Assembly (NCBI GenBank): GCA_937934705.1
Contig: CALGYY010000129.1
Location: forward strand, 1 to 44,951
Source of the DNA: an uncultured Bacteroidota bacterium
GTDB taxonomy: Bacteria; Bacteroidota; Bacteroidia; Bacteroidales; CAIWKO01
Length of the DNA stretch: 44,951 nucleotides
Reading direction: 5' to 3'
Under the pieces are notes generated by a model, which did not search any database, had not been told where the DNA came from, and worked only from the letters and a program-made list of their open reading frames with translations. The stretch's first letter is position 1; each line of letters begins with the position of its first letter. Below are positions 1-7,752 of this stretch, one piece after another. A program made the translations under genes and the position numbers.

Positions 1-1994
1 CCACTTACGACATTAAGGGAGTGGACATTGTAGCCGAAAACCAGGAATCGGTGAACGAAGTGCGCACTTCAGTGATTACAGTGACACCAAAAAAAATCAC
101 ACAGATCCCGACGGTGGGGGGTGTTCCTGATCTGGCCCAGTATCTTCAGGTCATGCCCGGTGTGATCTTTACCGGGGACCAGGGCGGACAGTTATATATC
201 CGGGGAGGCTCTCCTGTGCAGAATAAAGTCCTGCTTGACGGGATGCTCATCTACAATCCATTTCACTCGATAGGTCTTTTCTCCGTATTCGACACGGATA
301 TTCTGCGAAATGCAGATATCTATACCGGGGGATTCGGGGCCGAATACGGCGGAAGGATTTCTTCTGTTATGGATATCACTACACGCGACGGTAACAAGAA
401 ACGTTACGGCGGAAAAGTAGATGCATCCACCTTTGGTGCAAAAATCCTTTTTGAAGGACCTATTGTGAAACAGAAAGATGACAACAAAGGCAGCTCTTCC
501 TTCATCATTTCCGCAAAAAACAGTTACCTGAAACAGAGCTCAAAACTGTTTTACCAGTACATCGATACTGCAGGACTTCCTTTCAACTATACCGACATAT
601 ATGCCAAGATTTCCCTGAACTCCGCATCCGGAAGCAAGGTCAATTTTTTCGGTTTCCGATTCGACGACCGCGTGAACTATCGTGAGGTTTCCGATTTTCA
701 CTGGAATTCATACGGAGGCGGAGTAAACTTCGTTATTCTTCCTGCCAAATCAAGTATGCTCGTCGAAGGAACAGCAGCCTATACTACATACAATATCTCG
801 CTCACCGACGATGTCAGCGCTGCCAGAACCAGCTCAATCAACGGTTTTAACATCGGACTGGATTTCACTTATTACATGAAAAAGGGCCAGTTGCAATATG
901 GCCTGGAAGTACTGGGGTTTCAAACCGATTTTTCCTTTTTTAATTCCGCAAACCGTGAAATCCGCCAGAATGAATCCACTACCGAATTTGCGCTTTATCT
1001 GAAGTATAAACTGGTGACCGGTAAATGGATCATTGAACCCTCGGTGCGCGCACATGAATACGCATCCCTTTCTAACTTCTCGCCTGAACCTCGACTTTCA
1101 CTGAAGTTCAATGCCAACAAATGGTTCAGGATCAAATTTGCCGGCGGGATGTATTCCCAAAACCTGATCAGTGCGGTATCTGACCGCGATGTTGTCAACC
1201 TTTTCTACGGTTTTGTTTCAGGACCTGACAATCTTCAGGAAGAATTCGACGGGCGGGATGTGAAGCACAAACTCCAGAAATCTGATCACCTGATCCTGGG
1301 TTTCGAGTTTGACCTCTGGAAGCACCTTGTCCTGAATATCGAAGGCTATTACAAATACTTCAACCAGCTGACCAACCTGAACCGCAACAAGATCTTCGAC
1401 GATTCCGGTGAGTATTCTGATAAACCCGACATCCTGAAAAAAGATTTCATTATCGAAACCGGCGACGCCGAGGGTATTGATGTAACCCTCAAGTGGGATT
1501 ATCGCCAGCTCTACCTCTGGGCCGTTTATTCTTTCGGTTTCATTCACCGCTATAACGGAATTGAAACCTACTTCCCGCATTACGACCGCCGCCACAATGT
1601 GAACCTGGTCGGCGCATGGACTTTTGGCAAAAATCTGAACTGGGAACTGGATCTCCGGTGGAACCTGGGTTCGGGATTCCCCTTCACACAAACAGCAGGG
1701 TTCTATGAAAATCCTGATTTCTCAGCCGGCATCAACACCGATTACACCACGGTTAACGGAGATATCGGGGTTCAGTATGCCGAACTGAACCAGGGTCGCC
1801 TGCCTTATTACCACAGACTCGATGTCACCATGAAAAGACGTTTCGAACTCGGCGCCAACTCTACCATGGAGATCAGTCTGGGGGCAACCAATGTTTACAG
1901 CCGGAAGAATATTTTCTATTTCGACCGTATCACTTATAAACGCGTGGACCAACTCCCTGTCATGCCGAGCCTCAGCCTTAGCCTGAAGTTCTGA
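1..1994 (+). CDS. TonB-dependent outer-membrane receptor, 5' truncated by the window edge
   Basis: The reading frame is open from the first bases, so the gene begins upstream. The visible part, about 663 residues, holds a plug domain near its start (motifs YLQVMPGV, YIRGGSP, VLLDGM, GGFGAEYGGR), followed by a long region of alternating aromatic-rich strands typical of a 22-stranded outer-membrane barrel, and it ends in an aromatic-terminated strand (LSLSLKF). The family imports siderophores, vitamins or oligomers through the outer membrane using TonB-ExbBD energy. Bacteroidota members often carry an N-terminal carboxypeptidase-regulatory-like domain; that part would lie outside the window. 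The substrate cannot be read from the sequence. A sigma-54 regulator follows 34 nt downstream on the same strand. Confidence 0.9.
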   Translation, partial: TYDIKGVDIVAENQESVNEVRTSVITVTPKKITQIPTVGGVPDLAQYLQVMPGVIFTGDQGGQLYIRGGSPVQNKVLLDGMLIYNPFHSIGLFSVFDTDILRNADIYTGGFGAEYGGRISSVMDITTRDGNKKRYGGKVDASTFGAKILFEGPIVKQKDDNKGSSSFIISAKNSYLKQSSKLFYQYIDTAGLPFNYTDIYAKISLNSASGSKVNFFGFRFDDRVNYREVSDFHWNSYGGGVNFVILPAKSSMLVEGTAAYTTYNISLTDDVSAARTSSINGFNIGLDFTYYMKKGQLQYGLEVLGFQTDFSFFNSANREIRQNESTTEFALYLKYKLVTGKWIIEPSVRAHEYASLSNFSPEPRLSLKFNANKWFRIKFAGGMYSQNLISAVSDRDVVNLFYGFVSGPDNLQEEFDGRDVKHKLQKSDHLILGFEFDLWKHLVLNIEGYYKYFNQLTNLNRNKIFDDSGEYSDKPDILKKDFIIETGDAEGIDVTLKWDYRQLYLWAVYSFGFIHRYNGIETYFPHYDRRHNVNLVGAWTFGKNLNWELDLRWNLGSGFPFTQTAGFYENPDFSAGINTDYTTVNGDIGVQYAELNQGRLPYYHRLDVTMKRRFELGANSTMEISLGATNVYSRKNIFYFDRITYKRVDQLPVMPSLSLSLKF

Positions 1995-2028
1995 CGGAGT
2001 CTGGGGCACCCTGTTTTTGTATTCGAAT

Positions 2029-3243
2029 ATGGACATACAAACCATTAAACAACGCTTTGGAATCATAGGTGGGAGCTCCCTTCTTGACCTGGCTATCCAT
2101 ACAGCCATACAGGTGGCCCCCACAGACATCACTGTGCTCATTACAGGTGAAAGCGGAACCGGTAAAGAAGTGTTTCCTCAGATCATTCACCAGCTAAGTG
2201 CCCGTAAGCACGGGCCTTATTTCGCAGTAAACTGCGGAGCAATTCCTGAGGGAACCATCGACTCCGAACTTTTTGGTCACGAAAAGGGCAGTTTCACAGG
2301 AGCCTCCGACGCCCGCAAGGGTTATTTTGAAGTGGCAAACGGTGGCACCCTGTTTCTTGATGAGGTGGCTGAACTGCCGCTGGGAACCCAGGTAAGGCTG
2401 CTGCGTGTTCTGGAAACCGGGGAGTTCATCCGCGTGGGTTCATCAAAGGTGCAAAAGACCAACGTACGCATTATTGCGGCCACCAACGTTAACATTCCTG
2501 ATGCAATACAGCGTGGCCGTTTCAGGGAGGATCTGTATTACAGACTGAATACCGTCCCCATCATGGTCCCTCCCCTGCGCGAGCGTAAAGACGATGCACT
2601 CCTGCTGTTCCGTAAGTTCAGCAACGACTTCGCTGAAAAGTACCGCATGCCTGCCATTGTACTTGACGATGATGCCCGGGCCATGCTGATTTCGTTCCGC
2701 TGGCCGGGAAACATCAGGCAACTCAAGAACATTACCGAGCAAATTTCTATCATAGAGAAGAACCGCTCTGTCAATGCCGCCACTCTGGCCAAATACTTAC
2801 CCCAGGCACAGAACAGCAGCCTCCCTGTTCTGTTCAGCAAACAGGCCGATGCTTCAGGAATCTCCGAACGCGATCTCCTGTACAAGGTCCTATTTGAAAT
2901 GAGGCGCGACATTAATGAATTGAAAAAGCTCGTTGGTGATCTGGGGCATGAAACCCTGCACACAGATGGCAGCGCTCATATCCTGAAAAATTTTGGCGGG
3001 GATTACGACAACCTGATCAACGGGAATGAAAGCATCAGCATCAAAGCCGTTGAAGATTACGGAAGTGAAACTATCGAATCTCCCGAAGTGCTGGAAGAAA
3101 CCCTGTCGCTGGAGCAAAAAGAAAAGGACCTGATCCGCCGGGCTCTGGAGAAACACCGGGGTAAACGCAAGAACGCCGCCCGTGAACTGGGCATCTCGGA
3201 GAGAACCCTGTACCGGAAGATCAAAGAATACAAGCTCGAATAA
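2029..3243 (+). CDS. Sigma-54-dependent transcriptional activator, AAA+ and Fis-type HTH, no receiver domain
   Basis: This is a 404-residue enhancer-binding protein for sigma-54 RNA polymerase. It starts almost directly with the AAA+ domain: Walker A GESGTGKE at about 40-47, the sigma-54 contact loop as GSFTGA at about 87-92 (the canonical loop is GAFTGA, so the second residue is Ser), and Walker B GGTLFLDEV at about 105-113. A Fis-type helix-turn-helix (NAARELGISERTLYRKI) closes the protein. A variable linker of roughly 90 residues separates the two domains. The lack of a response-regulator domain means it is not directly controlled by a sensor kinase. I chose ATG 2029, not an upstream TTG at 2017, because MDIQTIKQRFG is the usual N-terminus of this Bacteroidota family. 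The glycosyltransferase start lies 16 nt after its stop. Confidence 0.92.
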   Translation: MDIQTIKQRFGIIGGSSLLDLAIHTAIQVAPTDITVLITGESGTGKEVFPQIIHQLSARKHGPYFAVNCGAIPEGTIDSELFGHEKGSFTGASDARKGYFEVANGGTLFLDEVAELPLGTQVRLLRVLETGEFIRVGSSKVQKTNVRIIAATNVNIPDAIQRGRFREDLYYRLNTVPIMVPPLRERKDDALLLFRKFSNDFAEKYRMPAIVLDDDARAMLISFRWPGNIRQLKNITEQISIIEKNRSVNAATLAKYLPQAQNSSLPVLFSKQADASGISERDLLYKVLFEMRRDINELKKLVGDLGHETLHTDGSAHILKNFGGDYDNLINGNESISIKAVEDYGSETIESPEVLEETLSLEQKEKDLIRRALEKHRGKRKNAARELGISERTLYRKIKEYKLE

Positions 3244-3259
3244 AGACGGGCGGATCCAC

Positions 3260-4399
3260 GTGAATATTGCCGTTAATACCCGACTGCTACTGAAAGACCG
3301 ACTGGAAGGGATCGGGTGGTTTACCTATGAAACCCTCAGCAGGATAAGCAGAGCCCATCCTGAACATCATTTCACCTTTATTTTTGACCGCCCATACGAC
3401 CCCGGATTCATCTTCGCCCCTAATGTAACACCTTTGGTAACGGGACCCCAGGCCAGACATCCATTTCTCTTCGTCCTGTGGTTTGAATTCAGCATACCCC
3501 GGGCATTGAAAAAGTGCGGGGCAGAGCTTTTTATATCTCCGGATGGCTACCTGTCCCTCAGGACAAGGGTGCCACAACTGGCAGTGATCCACGACCTGAA
3601 TTTCGAACACTATCCGCAGGACCTGCCCTGGCTGGTCAGAAAATATTATCGCTTCTTCTTCCCTCGTTTCGCGCGCAAAGCCAGACGTATCGCCACCGTA
3701 TCAGAAGCCTCCGCTTCTGATATCAGGGATGCATATGGGATAAAATCCGACCTCATCGATGTGGTTTACGACGGAGCCAATGCAGAATTCCGCCCCCTGA
3801 CTGCAGCGGAAATTATGCAGACCCGTGAATCACTCAGCGGCGGCCTCCCCTACTTTGTATTCGTGGGAGCGCTGCATCCGCGAAAGAATCTCGCGAACCT
3901 TTTCAGGGCCTTTGATCTCTATTGTTCACAAGGCGGCAGAGAGGAAACCGCCCTGGTGATCGTGGGTGTGAAAAAATGGTGGACCCCGCGGATTAAGGAA
4001 GCGTATGAAGGCATGAAACACCGTAAGCGCGTGTTTTTCGCCGGAAGACTCAGCAACCAGGCACTCATGCGCGCGGTAGGAGCTGCACTTGCAACAACTT
4101 ATGTTTCTTATTTCGAAGGATTCGGTATCCCCATCGTGGAATCTTTCCGCTGCGGAACACCGGTCATCACTTCCAACATCTCATCCATGCCCGAAGTCGC
4201 CGGCGACGCCGCACTCCTATGCGATCCCTTCAATCCTGAAGACATCGCCGCAGCCATGGGCCGTATGGCAGATGACGAAGCTTTACGGCAGGAGCTGATC
4301 GCCCGCGGGCATCTTCGACAGGAAGTCTTTACCTGGGATCGTACCGCAGAGCTCCTTTGGGAAAGCATCGCAAAAGCTGGCAAGATCAACCAGGGATAA
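3260..4399 (+). CDS. Glycosyltransferase family 4 (GT-B fold)
   Basis: This 379-residue protein is probably a cytoplasmic or membrane-associated glycosyltransferase that adds a sugar to a surface polysaccharide or lipid acceptor. The C-terminal half has the GT4 signature: the phosphate-binding segment GALHPRKNLANLF, and the E-x7-E nucleotide-sugar motif EGFGIPIVE followed by CGTPVITSN and SMPEVAGDAALL. The N-terminal half (HDLNFEHYP, SEASASDI) matches the acceptor domain of the mannosyltransferase-like subgroup. I place the start at GTG 3260 (protein VNIAVNTRLL), because the frame upstream overlaps the sigma-54 regulator and gives a non-homologous-looking leader. The sugar and acceptor are not predictable. 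It may share a transcript with the upstream regulator. Confidence 0.88.
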   Translation: MNIAVNTRLLLKDRLEGIGWFTYETLSRISRAHPEHHFTFIFDRPYDPGFIFAPNVTPLVTGPQARHPFLFVLWFEFSIPRALKKCGAELFISPDGYLSLRTRVPQLAVIHDLNFEHYPQDLPWLVRKYYRFFFPRFARKARRIATVSEASASDIRDAYGIKSDLIDVVYDGANAEFRPLTAAEIMQTRESLSGGLPYFVFVGALHPRKNLANLFRAFDLYCSQGGREETALVIVGVKKWWTPRIKEAYEGMKHRKRVFFAGRLSNQALMRAVGAALATTYVSYFEGFGIPIVESFRCGTPVITSNISSMPEVAGDAALLCDPFNPEDIAAAMGRMADDEALRQELIARGHLRQEVFTWDRTAELLWESIAKAGKINQG

Positions 4400-4410
4400 A
4401 ATCCTGACTT

Positions 4411-5364
4411 CTATAGTCTGATCACGGTGAAAAGTCTGCACTGCGGCCTGTCTCCTCCTGCAATACGCATCATGTAAACTCCACAAGGCAGTGAAGTAAT
4501 GTCGATACGAAAATCCTTCTCTCCGGCAGAGTTCGGATTTTGTATCCACAACCTCCCTGTCAGATCACAGATTTCAACTGAGCCCGGAATAAAGGAGCAT
4601 CTCAGATTCAGTTGATCAGAAGCAGGATTGGGATACAGCATGAACTGTGTGGCGCCGTGTTGTTCAACCCCGCCAAAGAACTGAATGTTGTTCAGGTTCA
4701 GGTCGTCGATCATCCATCCTTCACGCGGGCTGGTGAGGGTATTGCTGCGGTAATGAAAGCGCAGCCATACCGAATCACCCTGTGGCCAGAGCGATTTCAC
4801 CGGCAACCACCAGATCCATTGGAATTGTGTCAGCACCCACCCGTCGGAACGACCGGTGAAGGCCGGGGTGCCATCGTTCAGGGTGTCACCCGGCCCGTAA
4901 AGATTGACACTGTTTATCAGGGGATAATTGAATGAGATCGAGGATGAGTCCTGTATAATGTTTTTCCAGCTCTGGCGATTGTCATAGGAAATATCGATCC
5001 AGCAACCTGCGGTCAGGCTGTCGGTATCCCAGCGGTGCCAGAAACTCACCAGGGGATTCTCCCAGGAAGAAGGGGCGGCCAGCAGAAGATCAAACCAGGT
5101 ATGGCTGTTTCCGGGAACCAGATCAGCCGTATCCGTAACTAAAGCCCTGAGCGGACTGTAGGCTGCATTAAACAGCGTTTTCTGCGGTGTTCCCCGCTCC
5201 CACATTTGTCCGGAACCTGAAGGGTAAAGAACAATGGTCGGACAGTCGAGGGTAAAATCGCATTGATACATGGGCAGAAATACATCACCCGAATCAATCT
5301 GCGCCCTGAGAGGTGCGCTCAGCGTCAGAAAGAACAGGGTTAAAATCAGAAGAGGTTTTCTCAT
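4411..5364 (-). CDS. Secreted protein with T9SS type A sorting domain
   Basis: This 317-residue protein has an N-terminal signal peptide (MRKPLLILTLFFLTLSAPLRAQ, cleavage likely after Ala-Gln). The central part is beta-rich and Trp-rich, with segments such as WHRWDTDSLTAGCWIDISYD and EGWMIDDLNL that resemble the choice-of-anchor/MAM-like beta-sandwich domains common in Bacteroidota secreted proteins. The last ~75 residues form a T9SS C-terminal domain: FMLYPNPASDQLNL, then the GRLW turn and LPCGVYMMRIAGG. The protein is therefore exported by Sec, crosses the outer membrane by T9SS, and is probably attached to the surface. Its specific function is unknown. It lies head to tail after the ammonia-lyase gene, separated from it by a strong terminator, so it needs its own promoter. 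Confidence 0.85.
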   Translation of the reverse strand: MRKPLLILTLFFLTLSAPLRAQIDSGDVFLPMYQCDFTLDCPTIVLYPSGSGQMWERGTPQKTLFNAAYSPLRALVTDTADLVPGNSHTWFDLLLAAPSSWENPLVSFWHRWDTDSLTAGCWIDISYDNRQSWKNIIQDSSSISFNYPLINSVNLYGPGDTLNDGTPAFTGRSDGWVLTQFQWIWWLPVKSLWPQGDSVWLRFHYRSNTLTSPREGWMIDDLNLNNIQFFGGVEQHGATQFMLYPNPASDQLNLRCSFIPGSVEICDLTGRLWIQNPNSAGEKDFRIDITSLPCGVYMMRIAGGDRPQCRLFTVIRL

Positions 5365-5427
5365 GGCTGTGAAATTTTGGACCCGCTTATGACAGTTCGT
5401 TCGCGAGAATGGTTGCCGGTTGTGCGC

Positions 5428-5458
5428 AAAAAAAAGAGGCTGCCAATGTGGCAGCCTC
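5428..5458 (-). terminator. Rho-independent terminator of the ammonia-lyase gene
   Basis: On the minus strand a perfect 9-bp GC-rich stem (GAGGCTGCC / GGCAGCCTC) with a 5-nt loop is followed by eight T residues. It starts 19 nt after the lyase stop codon. This is a textbook intrinsic terminator and separates the lyase from the downstream T9SS gene. Confidence 0.93.
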
Positions 5459-5477
5459 CATATAAGTCCGTAATAAT

Positions 5478-7016
5478 CTATTCCAGAGAACCAACTGCTT
5501 TCTCCACTTCTTTCAGGATTTCGCAGGATTTCACGAGTTCCATCATTTTGTTGTGATCGGGATAAAGAGGACGATCAATGTCAAGATATTCAACATGCTT
5601 GCGGATGACATCATGTGCGACTTTGGTTCCTTTTCCAAATTCGTAAGGTGTTTCATACTTTACGCGGAGATCCAGGGCCTGGGCCGCAGCCATGAACTCA
5701 ATGCCGATGATACCGTAGGCATTATCCATGATCTGGAAATTTTTCAGGGCAGTATTCATCCCCATGGAGACAAAATCCTCCTGGTCTGCAGCTGCCGGGA
5801 TAGACTGGATGGAAGCGGGCACTGATAAAATTCTCTGTTCCACGATCTGCATATCGGCAGTGTATTGACTGAGCATCAATCCGGAGAACATTCCGGCCCC
5901 TTTGGTGAGGAAGGGCGGAAGTCCCACGCTGAGTGCGGGATTGTTCAGCCTGTTCATCCGGCGCTCGCTCAGGACACAGACCATGGTGACCGCTGCACCC
6001 ACCATATCCATGGGCAGGGCAATCGGTGACCCCTGGAAATTGGCACCGGAGAGCTGTATGCCTTCTTCCGGGAAGAAGATTGGATTATCACCTACTCCAT
6101 TCAGTTCAATTTCCACCTGCTTACGTGCAAATGCAATGGCATCGTGAGCGGCTCCGATAACCTGAGGAGTTGAACGCATGGAGTACGCATCCTGCACTTT
6201 AACCTTGATTCGGTTCTCAGCAAGGTCTCCTCCACCGGTGATGGTGCGAATGGATTTTGCACTGCGGACACCGCCCGGGAAACCGCGGACTTCGAGGATT
6301 CTTCCGTTATATGGCTTCAGATTGGCTTTGAGTGCTTCGAGTGACATGGCACAGGCAATTTCTGCCTGCTTCAGCAAATTGTTCGTATCGTAAATCATCA
6401 GGGCCGACATAGCTGTCAGGACATTCGATCCGTTGATGGCAGCAAGACCGTCGCGCGCCATGAGTCCGGGAACAGGTATCCCCGCCTTTTCGAGGGCGAC
6501 TTTGCCTTCGAGCAGTTCACCTTTGTAAAAAGCATGTCCTTCCCCCATCATCAGAAGGGCTATTTGCGACATTGGCGCAAGGTCACCGCAGGCTCCCACT
6601 GATCCCTTTTTGCAGACATAGGGTGTCACACCCTTATTGAGCATATCAACCAGTGTTTGAGTGATTTCAAGGCGACATCCTGAATTTCCATGTGCATGCA
6701 CATTGATGCGCCCCAGCATGGCTCCGCGCACCCAGTCCAGGGGCATGGCTTCACCAATTCCTGCTGCATGATTGTAAATCAAGTACTTCTGGAAATCCTT
6801 CACCTGATCATCGTTCAGAACCACTTCTGAAAACTCACCAATACCGGTGTTCACGCCATACATTATTTCATGCGCCTCCACTTTTTTCTCAAGCATCGCC
6901 CGGCATTTATTGATGCGGGCAACGGCATCAGGATGGAGTTCAACTTTCTGGTTGTTACGGGCGACGTTCACAACGTCTTCAATAGTCAGGCCTGCGCCTT
7001 TGATAATAAGTGTCAT
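5478..7016 (-). CDS. MIO-type aromatic amino acid ammonia-lyase (HAL/PAL/TAL family) with an Ala-Cys-Gly triad
   Basis: This 512-residue protein belongs to the family that eliminates ammonia from histidine, phenylalanine or tyrosine using the MIO electrophile, formed autocatalytically from an Ala-Ser-Gly tripeptide. Here the motif reads GSVGACGDLAP, so residues 142-144 are Ala-Cys-Gly (codons at 6585-6593). Other active-site elements are present: YGVNTG with Tyr53, His83 in NHAAG, Asn195 in INGSN, YSMR at 279-282, and QED at 412-414. His83 and the QED glutamate are features of histidine ammonia-lyase, whereas ANFQGSP at 325-331 looks more like phenylalanine ammonia-lyases. The substrate is therefore uncertain, with histidine the default guess. 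No hutU, hutI or formimidoyl genes are nearby. It is a single-gene unit with its own terminator. Confidence 0.88.
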   Translation of the reverse strand: MTLIIKGAGLTIEDVVNVARNNQKVELHPDAVARINKCRAMLEKKVEAHEIMYGVNTGIGEFSEVVLNDDQVKDFQKYLIYNHAAGIGEAMPLDWVRGAMLGRINVHAHGNSGCRLEITQTLVDMLNKGVTPYVCKKGSVGACGDLAPMSQIALLMMGEGHAFYKGELLEGKVALEKAGIPVPGLMARDGLAAINGSNVLTAMSALMIYDTNNLLKQAEIACAMSLEALKANLKPYNGRILEVRGFPGGVRSAKSIRTITGGGDLAENRIKVKVQDAYSMRSTPQVIGAAHDAIAFARKQVEIELNGVGDNPIFFPEEGIQLSGANFQGSPIALPMDMVGAAVTMVCVLSERRMNRLNNPALSVGLPPFLTKGAGMFSGLMLSQYTADMQIVEQRILSVPASIQSIPAAADQEDFVSMGMNTALKNFQIMDNAYGIIGIEFMAAAQALDLRVKYETPYEFGKGTKVAHDVIRKHVEYLDIDRPLYPDHNKMMELVKSCEILKEVEKAVGSLE

Positions 7017-7166
7017 ATCCTAAAATTTTGAGGTTGTTAATAAGGAAAATGTAAAAAAGGGTTCCCCCGGGCCGGTGATTCAGCCTCAGAAAGTCAATCC
7101 GGCACGATTGATCTTGATCTTGAATTCAATGTTCCAGTTGAACATAATCATCAGGTGCGTGGGGAA

Positions 7167-7174
7167 CAAAGATA
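7167..7174 (-). promoter_or_regulatory. Candidate -7 box for the ammonia-lyase gene
   Basis: The minus strand reads TATCTTTG here, an exact match to the Bacteroidota -7 consensus TAnnTTTG. It would start a transcript near 7160 with a leader of about 144 nt before the lyase ATG at 7016. I see no convincing -33 TTG at 19-21 bp spacing, so the call is tentative. The 7017-7339 intergenic region otherwise holds only the divergent Rrf2 promoter and its dyads. Confidence 0.45.
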
Positions 7175-7255
7175 GAATATTTTCTGATCTGGCTTCCGAT
7201 CGATGAAAAATGACTCAAAATTGTAATTTTTTTTACTCATTTTCAGAATCTTACC

Positions 7256-7292
7256 TTGTCTGACAAATTTTTTTTCAAAAAAAGCTTGTCAG
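7256..7292 (+). promoter_or_regulatory. Overlapping palindromes upstream of the Rrf2-hcp operon, candidate operator
   Basis: Two palindromes overlap. The first is TTGTC-T-GACAA at 7256-7266, a perfect 11-bp palindrome. The second covers 7260-7292: CTGACAA and TTGTCAG arms flank a T-run and an A-run, giving 33 bp symmetric about C7276 with one mismatch and one G-T pair. The right arm contains the -33 TTG of the predicted Rrf2 promoter, so a bound protein would block polymerase. Position and symmetry fit autoregulation by the adjacent Rrf2 regulator; that is inference. Confidence 0.6.
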
Positions 7293-7315
7293 TTGCAAAA
7301 TCTTTTATACATTTG
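7286..7315 (+). promoter_or_regulatory. Promoter of the Rrf2-FeS-hcp operon
   Basis: TTG at 7286-7288 and TACATTTG at 7308-7315 match the Bacteroidota -33 and -7 elements, with 19 bp between them. The start point would be near 7322, leaving an ~18-nt leader before ATG 7340. The -33 lies inside the right arm of the 33-bp palindrome. Confidence 0.65.
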
Positions 7316-7339
7316 CATACCGTAATACCTATTTAAATC

Positions 7340-7750
7340 ATGAACTCAGTCCTGAACATATCCGAAGCTGCCTCAATCGCCATTCACAGTCTGGCATTAG
7401 TTGCTGCTGCTCCGGGCAGGATCAATGTCAGCCAGCTTGCTGAGCAAACAAAGTTCTCAAAGAACCACATCGCCAAGGTCATGCAATTGCTCGCACGCAA
7501 GGGCTATTTGTCTTCAGGACGCGGCCCTGCCGGAGGATATACTCTGAAGAAACTCCCTTCAGACATCACTTTACTGGAGATCTACGAATTGATTGACGGC
7601 GATCATTCCGGAGCGCATTGCAGCGTACATGACGAGGGCTGCCCTTTTACAGAATGTGTTTTTGGGAACCTGAGGGAAAGGCTTGGATCCGATATGAGGG
7701 AATACCTTGCTGAAAGAAAAATCAGTGATATCATAAAAAGCATGGAATAA
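7340..7750 (+). CDS. Rrf2-family transcriptional regulator with a three-cysteine cluster
   Basis: This 136-residue protein has the Rrf2 winged helix-turn-helix: VSQLAEQTKFSKNHIAKVMQLLARKGYLSSGRGPAGGYTL at about 30-69, then the dimerisation helix. Cys94, Cys101 and Cys106 (pattern C-x6-C-x4-C) sit where IscR and NsrR bind their Fe-S cluster, so it probably senses NO, redox state or cluster supply. It is the first gene of an operon with an Fe-S protein 2 nt downstream and then hcp, which points to nitrosative-stress control, the job NsrR does in other bacteria. The Cys spacing differs from the C-x5-C-x5-C of Streptomyces NsrR, so I do not assign the symbol. A palindrome in its promoter suggests autoregulation. 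Confidence 0.88.
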   Translation: MNSVLNISEAASIAIHSLALVAAAPGRINVSQLAEQTKFSKNHIAKVMQLLARKGYLSSGRGPAGGYTLKKLPSDITLLEIYELIDGDHSGAHCSVHDEGCPFTECVFGNLRERLGSDMREYLAERKISDIIKSME

Positions 7751-7752
7751 AT

